Assembly: GCA_963773035.1 (NCBI GenBank)
Contig: CAVYZX010000025.1
Location: forward strand, 124,001 to 188,000
DNA length: 64,000 nt
Source: CAVRXZ01 sp963773035
GTDB lineage: Bacteria > Acidobacteriota > Vicinamibacteria > Vicinamibacterales > CAVVIG01
Direction of reading: 5' to 3'
The notes beneath the pieces were generated by a model that saw only the letters and a list, made by a program, of their open reading frames with translations, was not told the origin of the DNA and searched no databases. Of the stretch, positions 1 to 7,181 are shown one piece after another. Numbering within the stretch: the first letter of the stretch is position 1; each line of letters starts with the position of its first letter. A program made the position numbers and the translations under genes.

Positions 1-1
1 G

Positions 2-376
2 GTGGTCCCCTCGTTTGGCGTCAGCACGAAGGACGCCTATCGTTGGTTCGACGTCGCGGCTCCGCCGGGACGGAGCCGAGTCGCGCGCGTGCGCGCCTCC
101 AACCAGCCCATGCTGCCAATCGGGGAGATCGTGAACGACCTCGAATCGGTCGTGGCCGCCCATCACCCTCAGATTGCTCGAATCGTGGCCGAGTTGCGCA
201 GGTTGGGCGCTCGACATTCGGCGATGTCTGGCAGCGGTTCGGCGGTATTCGGTCTTTTCGATTCGCGAGCCAGGGCAGAAAGAGCGGCCGGCGCGTTCAC
301 CAGGCGCGGATATCGGTCGGTCGTAACGCAGACGATCGGACGGTCCCGTTATCGAGCGTTGAGCGTCCCACGTTAG
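2..376 (+). CDS. ispE: 4-diphosphocytidyl-2-C-methyl-D-erythritol kinase, C-terminal part
   Basis: The window opens inside this gene, so only the last 124 residues are visible and the true start lies upstream. The visible part has the sequence VPSFGVSTKDAYRW typical of the middle of IspE and the GHMP-kinase glycine motif SGSGSAVFGLF that contacts ATP phosphates. IspE phosphorylates CDP-methylerythritol in the cytosolic non-mevalonate isoprenoid pathway. The next two enzymes of that pathway module, IspD and IspF, are encoded as a fusion at 10375-11544. The stop codon is TAG at 374-376. The family call is firm; nothing can be said about the N-terminal domain. Confidence 0.85.
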   Translation: MVPSFGVSTKDAYRWFDVAAPPGRSRVARVRASNQPMLPIGEIVNDLESVVAAHHPQIARIVAELRRLGARHSAMSGSGSAVFGLFDSRARAERAAGAFTRRGYRSVVTQTIGRSRYRALSVPR

Positions 377-388
377 CCCTTGCGCGAC

Positions 389-418
389 TTGCCGCCAAAT
401 GAGGCCATCGGATAAACT
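389..418 (+). promoter_or_regulatory. Possible promoter before tRNA-Gln/prs
   Basis: A TTGCCG hexamer (389-394) is separated by 18 bases from TAAACT (413-418) in the gap between ispE and tRNA-Gln. This fits a weak sigma-70 arrangement and would give a transcript with a leader of roughly 145 bases before the tRNA. It rests on hexamer similarity only. Confidence 0.25.
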
Positions 419-568
419 TATCGTTCGCGCTGCGTGATTCGGCCCGTCCTGAGGTTCGCTTCCTCCAACTCCGCCGACAGGTGCCAGATGCGAGCAAGAT
501 TCGGAGCGAGGAGTCTTCTCGAAATAGGGCGCAGGGGGGAAACGGGCCGCGTCGAGCCGTGTGAACAA

Positions 569-643
569 TGGGGCGTGGCCAAGCGGTAAGGCGCGGGACT
601 TTGGATCCCGTATTCGAAGGTTCGAATCCTTCCGCCCCAGCCA
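569..643 (+). tRNA. tRNA-Gln (anticodon TTG)
   Basis: The acceptor arms TGGGGCG (569-575) and CGCCCCA (633-639) pair fully, followed by discriminator G and an encoded CCA (641-643). The anticodon stem CGGGA/TCCCG (594-598 with 606-610) encloses a 7-base loop with TTG at 601-603, reading CAA glutamine codons. The T arm GAAGGTTCGAATCCTTC is standard. It lies 36 bases before prs and may be cotranscribed with it. Confidence 0.95.
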
Positions 644-679
644 ACCGTCCGGTTCTGAGCAAGGCAAGAGTGGGGAAGC

Positions 680-1657
680 ATGAGTGAGCCCTTTACGGCA
701 ATCGGGTTTGGCGAGCTCAAGGTCTTTTCCGGTCGCGCCCATCCCGAACTGGCGAAGGAAATCGCGGCCTTTCTTGGCGTGCCGGTGGGACAGGCCCGGC
801 TACGGCGTTTCGCCGATTCGGAAGTCTCGTTCCAGATCGACGAGAACATCCGCGGGACCGATGTCTTCATTGTCCAACCCACGTGCAAGAACGGCGACGT
901 CTCGGTCGACCAGCATCTGGTCGAGCTGTTGATCATGATCGACGCGTTCCGTCGATCTTCGGCGGCCCGGATTACGGCGGTGCTGCCGTACTACGGCTAT
1001 GCCCGGCAGGACCGCAAAGACAAACCGCGGGTGCCGATTTCGGCCAAACTCGTGGCGAACGTCTTGAGTGCAGCCGGCACGAACCGCGTCCTGACGATGG
1101 ACTTGCACAAGGCGCAGATTCAAGCGTTCTTCGACATTCCGGTCGACCATCTGTTTGCGGCGCCGGTCATCATCGACTACCTGGCGCGCCTGGAATCGAC
1201 GAACCTCACGCTCGTGTCGCCCGATGCGGGCGGAGCCGAGCGCGCGCGCGCGTACGCGAAACGGCTCGACGCCGAGCTCGCCATCATCGACAAGCGGCGG
1301 GGTGACGACGGGGTGGCGGAAGTGATGAACGTGATTGGCGACGTGGCCGGGCGCACGTGCATCATTCAGGACGACATCATCGACACGGCAGGTACGATCA
1401 CCAAAGCCGCCAGCGCGCTCAAAGAGAACGGAGCGGCGCGGGTGATTGCATGTGCCGTTCATGGCGTTCTGTCCGGACCTGCGATTCAGCGGATCGAAGA
1501 ATCGCCGATCGACAAGTTGATCGTGACCAACACGATTCCGATGTCGCCGGCAGGCGCCGCGTGCCATAAGATCGTGGTGCTCTCTGTAGCCCGGCTGCTC
1601 GGACAGGCCATCAAGAGCATTCACGAAGAGACGTCAGTGTCGTCGTTGTTTGTTTAG
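680..1657 (+). CDS. prs: Ribose-phosphate pyrophosphokinase
   Basis: The 325-residue product has the usual length for bacterial PRPP synthetase. It makes PRPP from ribose-5-phosphate and ATP, feeding purine, pyrimidine, histidine, tryptophan and NAD synthesis in the cytosol. The ATP-binding flexible loop YYGYARQDRK is near residue 110, MDLHKAQIQ follows, and the PRPP-binding signature DDIIDTAGTI lies at about residues 231-240. The ATG follows a purine-rich GGGGAAGC. The next genes are rplY and pth, and the order prs-rplY-pth is common in bacteria and probably one transcription unit. All motifs are intact. Confidence 0.97.
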   Translation: MSEPFTAIGFGELKVFSGRAHPELAKEIAAFLGVPVGQARLRRFADSEVSFQIDENIRGTDVFIVQPTCKNGDVSVDQHLVELLIMIDAFRRSSAARITAVLPYYGYARQDRKDKPRVPISAKLVANVLSAAGTNRVLTMDLHKAQIQAFFDIPVDHLFAAPVIIDYLARLESTNLTLVSPDAGGAERARAYAKRLDAELAIIDKRRGDDGVAEVMNVIGDVAGRTCIIQDDIIDTAGTITKAASALKENGAARVIACAVHGVLSGPAIQRIEESPIDKLIVTNTIPMSPAGAACHKIVVLSVARLLGQAIKSIHEETSVSSLFV

Positions 1658-1661
1658 CTTT

Positions 1662-1684
1662 TCGTGGGGGTGGGGCCCGACGAC
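1662..1684 (+). promoter_or_regulatory. GC-rich leader hairpin, copy 1 (before rplY)
   Basis: The sequence TCGTGGGGGTGGGGCCCGACGAC can fold by pairing its CGT-GGG arm with CCCGACG. The core GTGGGGGTGGGGCCC (1664-1678) recurs before rplK and rpoC. The core ends 29 bases before the rplY ATG, and the intervening DNA is purine-rich (ATTGAGGACACAAGAAG). It lies directly after the prs stop codon. It may act as a translation or attenuation signal, or be a dispersed repeat. Confidence 0.5.
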
Positions 1685-1707
1685 AAAGTGATTGAGGACA
1701 CAAGAAG

Positions 1708-2391
1708 ATGGAAGCAGTACTCGAAGCATCGATTCGCGACTCGTTTGGCAAGAACGAAGCGCGACGGACGCGCCGCGGCGGGCGTGTGCCCGCGGTCCTT
1801 TATGGCGCGACGAGTGAGGCCGCTACGAAGGAAGCCCGGCCAATCAGCGTCGATCCCAAGGCATTGCTGCGGATCCTGCACTCGGAGTCCGGCGCCAATA
1901 CGCTGATTTCGTTGAAGCTCACCGGTGAGCACGACACCCGGGTCCTGGTGAAGGACTACCAGCTCGATCCGGTGACCCATCAAGTGTTGCATGCGGATTT
2001 CTACCGCATCGCCATGGACCGGGCGATTCAGGTGACGATTCCTGTGGTGGTGAAAGGCGAGCCGAAAGGCGTCAAGCAGCAGGGGGGCGTTCTCGAATTC
2101 ATCCGGCGCGAAATCGAGATCGAGTGCCTGCCTGGGGATATTCCCGAGAACGTCGAGATCGACGTCAGCGAGCTGATGCTGCATCAAGGGATTCGGGTCC
2201 GTGACATTGCCGCGGACGTGAAATGGAAGGCGATTAGCGAGGCGGACATGATGCTGGTTCACGTCATCATGCCGAAGGCCGAGGAAGCGCCTGCGGCGCC
2301 CGATGCGGCAGCGGCTCCAGCAGCGGTGGCCCCAGCCGAGCCGGAAATCATCAAGAAAGGCAAGAAAGAGGAGACCGAGGAAGAGAAGTAG
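1708..2391 (+). CDS. rplY: 50S ribosomal protein L25, Ctc/TL5 long form
   Basis: The 227-residue product is the two-domain L25 (Ctc/TL5) that binds 5S rRNA. The N-terminal half has the L25 pattern beginning LEASIRDSFGKNEARRTRR, and the C-terminal beta domain includes GVLEFIRREIEIECLP. A low-complexity Ala/Pro-rich tail ends in Lys/Glu (about residues 192-227), a frequent disordered extension in this form. The ATG at 1708 is preceded by AAGAAG. The gene lies between prs and pth, the usual neighbours of ctc-type L25 genes. Confidence 0.95.
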   Translation: MEAVLEASIRDSFGKNEARRTRRGGRVPAVLYGATSEAATKEARPISVDPKALLRILHSESGANTLISLKLTGEHDTRVLVKDYQLDPVTHQVLHADFYRIAMDRAIQVTIPVVVKGEPKGVKQQGGVLEFIRREIEIECLPGDIPENVEIDVSELMLHQGIRVRDIAADVKWKAISEADMMLVHVIMPKAEEAPAAPDAAAAPAAVAPAEPEIIKKGKKEETEEEK

Positions 2392-2405
2392 TAGATTCTC
2401 TGTTC

Positions 2406-3017
2406 GTGAAAGCGATTGTTGGTCTCGGGAATCCGGGCTCGAAGTATCGGGGCACTCGACACAACGTCGGTTTCGCGGTGGTCGAAGATGTCGCGGGGCG
2501 GGCCGGTGTGAATTTCTTGTCGGCTCCGGCTCGTGCGCTCGTTGCGAGATGGCGTGGGTCCGAAGGAATCGTGACCCTGCTGGCCAAGCCGCTGACGTTC
2601 ATGAACGAAAGCGGCCAGGCCGTGGCGGAACTGGTTCGTTACTACAAGATCGAACCCTCCGACCTGTTGATCGTTGTCGATGAAGCGCAGTTGCCGTTGG
2701 GAAAGCTGCGCGCGCGTGCGCGCGGATCGGCGGGAGGTCACAACGGCTTGAAGTCGGTGATCGCGCACCTTGGCGAGGAGTTCTCACGACTGCGCGTCGG
2801 GATCGGGCGCGGACTCGAAGGCTCCGACGCGGCGAACGGCAGGACCCCGCGGCGGGACCTCGCCGATCATGTGCTCTCGCGGTTCGACGCTGCTGAGGAA
2901 CCGGAAGTCGCCCGGATGATTCAGCGCGCGGCCGATGCGGCGGAAACGTTCATCACGTCAGGGATCGCCGCAGTGATGAACGGATTCAACGGCGGCGATC
3001 CCGCTACAACCGAATAG
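2406..3017 (+). CDS. pth: Peptidyl-tRNA hydrolase
   Basis: The 203-residue protein releases peptides from peptidyl-tRNA dropped by ribosomes. The N-terminal signature VGLGNPGSKYRGTRHNVGF contains the catalytic His. FMNESGQAV and the VVDEAQLPLG segment, which carries the conserved Asp (usual form DDLDLP), are present, as is GSAGGHNGLKS. The start is GTG at 2406, 14 bases after rplY, because no ATG lies before the conserved N-terminus. The segment DEAQLP differs from the common DELDLP but keeps the key Asp. The gene probably shares a message with prs and rplY. Confidence 0.95.
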   Translation: MKAIVGLGNPGSKYRGTRHNVGFAVVEDVAGRAGVNFLSAPARALVARWRGSEGIVTLLAKPLTFMNESGQAVAELVRYYKIEPSDLLIVVDEAQLPLGKLRARARGSAGGHNGLKSVIAHLGEEFSRLRVGIGRGLEGSDAANGRTPRRDLADHVLSRFDAAEEPEVARMIQRAADAAETFITSGIAAVMNGFNGGDPATTE

Positions 3018-3104
3018 CGCGCGTTGCGCGCGCCTTGCCACCGAAGTGGTGGCTGCATGCCGGTGCCGGGTTGGTACCGAAGCGTGTATCCAGAAGGAGC
3101 AAAT

Positions 3105-3557
3105 ATGGCAGGTCGTCAGTACGAGCTCGTTTACATTCTTCCTCCCGACACCACCGAACAACAGATGACCGAGCTGCATCAGCAGGTCGAGGCGATTGTG
3201 TCGCGGATGAACGGCCAGATCGAGAAGACGGACAACTGGGGACGCCGCAGGCTGGCTTACGAGATCGGCCGCCACAAGGAAGGCGTCTACGTCCTCGAAG
3301 TCATCAACGGCACCGGGGAGCTAGTCAAGGAATTGGATCGCCGGCTCAAGGTGATGGATCAGGTCGTGCGCCATCTGATCGTGCGCGTCGACGAAGAGAA
3401 GAAGGTGGTCGAACGCACCCGCACGAAGCGTCAGACCGAGTCTGAGCGCCGCCGCGTGAAACGCGGCCTCCCGCCACAGCGGCAACCCGGTGAGGGCCGG
3501 GTACCAGGCGAGCTCGATACTGACGACGACGACCACTACGAAGGGATGGAGGCTTAG
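3105..3557 (+). CDS. rpsF: 30S ribosomal protein S6
   Basis: The 150-residue protein begins MAGRQYELVYILPPDTTEQ, the typical S6 start, at the ATG at 3105. A strong AGAAGGAGC ribosome-binding site lies just upstream, so the longer in-frame ORF from 3024 is not used. S6 binds 16S rRNA together with S18, which is encoded next. The C-terminus after about residue 95 is a charged, Arg/Asp-rich extension (RTRTKRQTESERRR and then acidic DTDDDD), longer than in E. coli S6. The order rpsF-rpsR-rplI is the classical S6 operon, here lacking priB or ssb between rpsF and rpsR. Confidence 0.95.
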   Translation: MAGRQYELVYILPPDTTEQQMTELHQQVEAIVSRMNGQIEKTDNWGRRRLAYEIGRHKEGVYVLEVINGTGELVKELDRRLKVMDQVVRHLIVRVDEEKKVVERTRTKRQTESERRRVKRGLPPQRQPGEGRVPGELDTDDDDHYEGMEA

Positions 3558-3558
3558 G

Positions 3559-3873
3559 ATGCCATTTGGACAAGGACGTTCGGGCGGCGGCGGCGGCGGC
3601 CGCGGCCGCGGCCGGGGCGACAAGAAGGCCGGCGACAAAGCTCAGGGACAACGCCGGCCGATGTTTCGCCGGCGCAAGGTCTGCAAGTTCTGCGCGGACA
3701 AGATCGACGACATCAACTACAAGGACGTGAAGCTGCTCGGACCGTTCGTGCCGGAGCGGGGAAAGATCCTGCCGCGGCGGATTTCGGGCACCTGCGCGAT
3801 GCACCAGCGCAAGCTGCAAGTGGCGATCAAGCGCGCCCGGCAGATTGCGTTGATACCCTACGTGACGGACTAG
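3559..3873 (+). CDS. rpsR: 30S ribosomal protein S18
   Basis: This 104-residue S18 starts at ATG 3559, one base after the rpsF stop, with GGAGG inside the end of rpsF. The S18 core starts at RPMFRRRKVCKFC and runs to IKRARQIALIPYV. Before it is a Gly/Arg-rich N-terminal tail (GRSGGGGGGRGRGRG, residues about 5-20) that typical S18 lacks and that is probably disordered. C-x-x-C (KVCKFCADK) suggests a zinc-binding (C+) form. It forms the central-domain S6-S18 pair of the 30S subunit. Confidence 0.95.
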   Translation: MPFGQGRSGGGGGGRGRGRGDKKAGDKAQGQRRPMFRRRKVCKFCADKIDDINYKDVKLLGPFVPERGKILPRRISGTCAMHQRKLQVAIKRARQIALIPYVTD

Positions 3874-3879
3874 TCAGGA

Positions 3880-3975
3880 ATTGCATATTGCTGATTGCTG
3901 ATTGAAAGTCGCAGGGACGAATCGAGCAGACGACCTGCGGTTGTGAACTTCAATCAGCAATTGGCAATCATCAGT
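3880..3975. repeat. Intergenic paired simple repeat (TTGCTGA type)
   Basis: The gap between rpsR and rplI holds tandem TTGCTGA-like units (about 3888-3906). Their inverted copies CTTCAATCAGCAATTGGCAAT lie at about 3948-3968, and between them a second small inverted pair, CGCAGG/CCTGCG, is visible. The whole can fold into a long hairpin in the RNA. Similar low-complexity paired repeats with different words occur in several other gaps of this window. Confidence 0.7.
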
Positions 3976-3995
3976 CGACAATTGTGTGAGGCATC

Positions 3996-4442
3996 ATGGA
4001 AGTGATTCTCCGAGAACATGTCGAGCACCTCGGTCGTCGCGGCGAGATCGTCAAGGTCGCCGACGGCTACGCCCGGAACTATCTTCTGCCGCGCAAGCTG
4101 GCACTGCTGGCGACCGAGGGCAACAAGAAACAGATCGAGCGGGAGCGCGCCAAGCTCGAGACCCAGGAAGCCGAAGAGAAGAAGGTGGCCGAGGCGATTG
4201 CCGACCGCATGGCGAACCTCGAGGTCGTCATCGCGCGGAAAGTCGGCGAGACCGAGGCGCTCTACGGATCGGTCACGACTGCCGACGTCGCCGAGGCGTT
4301 GACGGCGAAAGGCTTCGACATCGACCGGCGCAAGATTCAATTGGCCGATCCGATCAAGAAACTCGGCGACTTCGATCTTCCCATCAGGCTGCAGCGCGAG
4401 GTGATCGCGACGGTGAAGGTTCGCGTGGTTGCGGAAGGATAG
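3996..4442 (+). CDS. rplI: 50S ribosomal protein L9
   Basis: The 148-residue protein has the full L9 layout: the N-terminal 23S-binding domain MEVILREHVEHLGRRGEIV with VADGYARNYLLPRKLA, a long central helix rich in Glu/Lys (about residues 45-75) and the C-terminal domain ending IATVKVRVVAEG. It follows rpsF and rpsR, separated from them by a folding repeat. The ATG at 3996 follows GTGAGGC. A short SSR-like stretch (GACTTCAGACTTCAGATTT) lies between it and dnaB. Confidence 0.95.
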   Translation: MEVILREHVEHLGRRGEIVKVADGYARNYLLPRKLALLATEGNKKQIERERAKLETQEAEEKKVAEAIADRMANLEVVIARKVGETEALYGSVTTADVAEALTAKGFDIDRRKIQLADPIKKLGDFDLPIRLQREVIATVKVRVVAEG

Positions 4443-4476
4443 ACTTCAGACTTCAGATTTCTCAAGTCGTGAGCCT

Positions 4477-5829
4477 ATGGCCGACGTCGCCATTGCCGAA
4501 CGCACACTCCCGCACAACCTGGAGGCCGAGCGTTCGGTTCTCGGCGCAATCCTTCTTCACAACGACGCCTTCAACCTTGCGGCCGAGGTAATCGACTCGC
4601 ACGACTTCTACCGCGACGCGCACCGTCGGATCTTCGACAAGATGGTGAAGCTCGTGGAGCGGGGTGATGCGATCGATCTCGTGACGCTCAAAGAGGAGCT
4701 CGGGCGATCGGGCGATCTCGACGAGGTGGGGGGGCCAGCCTACATCGCCGCGCTCGTCGATGGTGTGCCGCGTTCCACGAACGTCGAGCACTATGCGCGG
4801 ATCATCAAAGAGAAGTCGACGCTCCGGCACCTGATTTTCTCGGCCAACAAGATTCTGGCGACCGCCTACGAGGCCGAGCAGGAGGCCGATGTCATCCTCG
4901 ACCAGGCCGAACACGCCATTTTTGCGATTGCGGACGACAAGGTCCGCGACGGGTTCGTCTCGATGCGGGATCTGGCTCATTCGAGCCTCGACACCATCGA
5001 GAAACTCCATGCACGCAAGGAGCTCATCACCGGTGTCCCGACGGGCTTCACCGATCTCGATGAGCTGACGTCGGGGTTTCAGGCCGCCGACCTCATCATC
5101 GTGGCGGCGCGCCCGTCGATGGGGAAGACCAGCCTGGTGCTCAATATCGCGCAGCACGTCGGCACCAAGACCGCCCGGACGGTCGGCATCTTCAGCCTGG
5201 AGATGTCGAAGGAACAACTCTTCTTGCGCCTGCTCACCGCCGAGGCCCGGATCGATGCGCACCGCCTGCGCCGGGGATTTCTGGGAGAGCGCGACTGGGG
5301 CCGGCTGTCACAGGCGATTGGAACGCTCAGCGAAGCCAAGATCTTCATCGACGATACTCCGTCGATTGGTGTGCTCGAAATGCGCGCCAAGTGCCGGCGG
5401 CTGGCGGCGGAGCACTCGCTGGACCTCGTCATTGTCGATTACATCCAGCTGATGCAAGGCCGCGGTCGATTCGAAAACCGGACCCTGGAGCTGGCGTCGA
5501 TCTCGCGGTCGATGAAAGGACTGGCCAAGGAGCTGAACGTGCCCGTGGTCGTGTTGTCGCAGCTCAGTCGGGCGCCGGAAGCGCGCTCCGACCATCGGCC
5601 GCAGCTTTCGGACCTGCGCGAGTCGGGCGCTCTCGAGCAGGACGCCGATGTCGTCGTCTTTATTTACCGGGAGGACCTATATCTGGACAAGAGCCAGCCG
5701 CCTCCCGAGAACGAAGGCGTCGCGGAGTTGATTATCGGCAAGCAGCGCAATGGGCCCACCGGGGTCGTCAAGCTCGCGTTCATTCGCGAGTTCACGAGGT
5801 TCGAGAACCTCGCGATGGGAAACCCATGA
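4477..5829 (+). CDS. dnaB: Replicative DNA helicase DnaB
   Basis: The 450-residue hexameric helicase unwinds DNA ahead of the fork and interacts with primase. The N-terminal DnaB domain starts LPHNLEAERSVLGAILL, and the RecA-like domain has Walker A ARPSMGKTS (about residues 211-219). Further motifs are FSLEMSKEQL, the Walker B region VIVDYIQLM, and LSQLSRAPE with RESGALEQDAD. I chose ATG 4477 because the conserved N-terminus begins there; the in-frame start at 4429 would overlap rplI. No intein is seen. rplI-dnaB adjacency is common. Confidence 0.96.
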   Translation: MADVAIAERTLPHNLEAERSVLGAILLHNDAFNLAAEVIDSHDFYRDAHRRIFDKMVKLVERGDAIDLVTLKEELGRSGDLDEVGGPAYIAALVDGVPRSTNVEHYARIIKEKSTLRHLIFSANKILATAYEAEQEADVILDQAEHAIFAIADDKVRDGFVSMRDLAHSSLDTIEKLHARKELITGVPTGFTDLDELTSGFQAADLIIVAARPSMGKTSLVLNIAQHVGTKTARTVGIFSLEMSKEQLFLRLLTAEARIDAHRLRRGFLGERDWGRLSQAIGTLSEAKIFIDDTPSIGVLEMRAKCRRLAAEHSLDLVIVDYIQLMQGRGRFENRTLELASISRSMKGLAKELNVPVVVLSQLSRAPEARSDHRPQLSDLRESGALEQDADVVVFIYREDLYLDKSQPPPENEGVAELIIGKQRNGPTGVVKLAFIREFTRFENLAMGNP

Positions 5830-5835
5830 CCGTTA

Positions 5836-5943
5836 GATTTGAGGATTTGAGGATTTGAGAATCTATGAGGTTCGAGATTCTCAGATCTTAGATGGTAAAT
5901 CCTCAGATTCTCAAATCCTCAAATTCTCAAATTCTCAGATTCG
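5836..5943. repeat. Intergenic paired simple repeat (TTTGAGGA type)
   Basis: Three tandem units of GATTTGAGGATTTGAGGATTTGAG lie at about 5838-5862. They are matched by inverted units TCCTCAGATTCTCAAATCCTC and further copies at about 5897-5940. The two arms could form a stem of more than 25 base pairs in the dnaB-alr gap. The base composition is much more AT-rich than the flanking genes. Confidence 0.75.
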
Positions 5944-5952
5944 TATTCCACC

Positions 5953-7101
5953 ATGATTCGTCCGACTGTCGCGCGCATCGATTTGAGCGCGATCAAAGCC
6001 AACTTCCGGGCGATCGCACAGCACCTTGCGCAGGAAGCGTCCGCCGCTCCTCCCGGAATCATCGCGGTTGTCAAAGCGAACGCGTACGGCCACGGCGCCG
6101 GTCAGGTAGGGCGCGCGCTGGAGGACGCCGGCGCCGATCTGTTGGCGTGCGCCGATATCGAAGAAGGCGCGGCTTTGCGCGCGGCAGGCGTGAAGGCTCA
6201 GATTCTCATCTTTGGAGCGTTGAGCGTCAGCGACTTGGATGGCCTTTTCGACTGTCGTCTGACGCCGACGATCTCGACGCCCGGTGCGGCGCGTGCTGTT
6301 CAGGCCGCCGCCCAGCGTTATCGGCAGCGCATTCGATATCACCTCAAGATCGATACTGGGATGAATCGATTGGGTTTCCGGCACGACAACCTTGCCCGGA
6401 CGCTGCCGGAGCTTCTGGCCAGCGATCATCTCGAGCTCGAAGCCGTTTACACGCACTTTGCCACGGCCGACGATCCCGAGTCGCGGCTCTTCGACGAGCA
6501 GCGGGTGCGATTCGAGCGGGCGCTCCCGCAGATCGACTCGCTGGGCGGCAGGCCACGCTACCGCCATGGCTGCAACAGCGCGGCGTTTCTCCGGGATTCA
6601 CGCGTGTGGTACGACCGCGTCCGCCCGGGTCTGTTGCTGTACGGGATCGTGCCGCCACCGCTCGCAACCACGATTCCACTTGCGCCGGCGATGACGCTTC
6701 GCAGCAAGGTCGTCGCTGTGAAGGGGATTCGACCCGGCGAAGGAGTCGGCTACGGTGTGAGGTTCGTGGCCGATCAGCCAAGAACGATTGCCATCGTTCC
6801 GGCCGGGTATGCGGACGGACTGGACACCCGCCTGGAAGGCCGGGGCGCCGTCCTGATTCGGGGCCGTCGTGCGCTCGTGGTCGGATCGGTCTGTATGGAC
6901 ATGCTGATGGCCGACGTCACCGGCCTTGACGTGTCGCCGGGCGACGAGGTGGTTATCATCGGCTCGCAGAAACTGCCATCCGGTGACGTGGATCGTATTG
7001 ACGCCCGTGAAATGGCCGCTGTCGTCGGCACCATTCCATGGGAGATCGTGTGCCGGATCGGAAGTCGCATAGAACGGGTCTACACTACAGAGGTCGGGTG
7101 A
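5953..7101 (+). CDS. alr: Alanine racemase
   Basis: The 382-residue PLP enzyme makes D-alanine for peptidoglycan. The PLP lysine is K41 in AVVKANAYGHG, the usual alr signature. DTGMNRLGFR follows in the TIM barrel, and the C-terminal domain carries the catalytic Tyr region GVGYGVRF, PAGYADGL and VGSVCMDM. ATG 5953 starts the conserved RPTVARIDLSAIKANFR. Length and motifs are normal. It lies between dnaB and radA; dnaB-alr-radA adjacency is known in several phyla. Confidence 0.95.
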   Translation: MIRPTVARIDLSAIKANFRAIAQHLAQEASAAPPGIIAVVKANAYGHGAGQVGRALEDAGADLLACADIEEGAALRAAGVKAQILIFGALSVSDLDGLFDCRLTPTISTPGAARAVQAAAQRYRQRIRYHLKIDTGMNRLGFRHDNLARTLPELLASDHLELEAVYTHFATADDPESRLFDEQRVRFERALPQIDSLGGRPRYRHGCNSAAFLRDSRVWYDRVRPGLLLYGIVPPPLATTIPLAPAMTLRSKVVAVKGIRPGEGVGYGVRFVADQPRTIAIVPAGYADGLDTRLEGRGAVLIRGRRALVVGSVCMDMLMADVTGLDVSPGDEVVIIGSQKLPSGDVDRIDAREMAAVVGTIPWEIVCRIGSRIERVYTTEVG

Positions 7102-7106
7102 GGCTG

Positions 7107-7178
7107 GACGGGCAGGAAAGGCAGGAAGGTTTGTAAGAATCTCCTGCCGTTCCCGCCCCTCCCGCCCCTCCTTCCCAA
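7107..7178. repeat. Intergenic paired simple repeat (GGCAGGAA type)
   Basis: GGGCAGGAAAGGCAGGAAGG on the left is followed by the inverted, partly tandem CCTGCCGTTCCCGCCCCTCCC and CCTCCTTCCC on the right. The layout is the same as in the rpsR-rplI and dnaB-alr gaps but the word differs. It ends only a few bases before the radA start. Confidence 0.6.
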
Positions 7179-7181
7179 CGA

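Noticed and set aside
800..1624. A 274-codon minus-strand frame opposite prs
   Set aside because: It mirrors the prs codons; the sequence has no recognisable fold and no start signal.
4429..4476. Upstream in-frame start for dnaB
   Set aside because: It would place the start inside rplI and add residues not found in DnaB; ATG 4477 fits the family.
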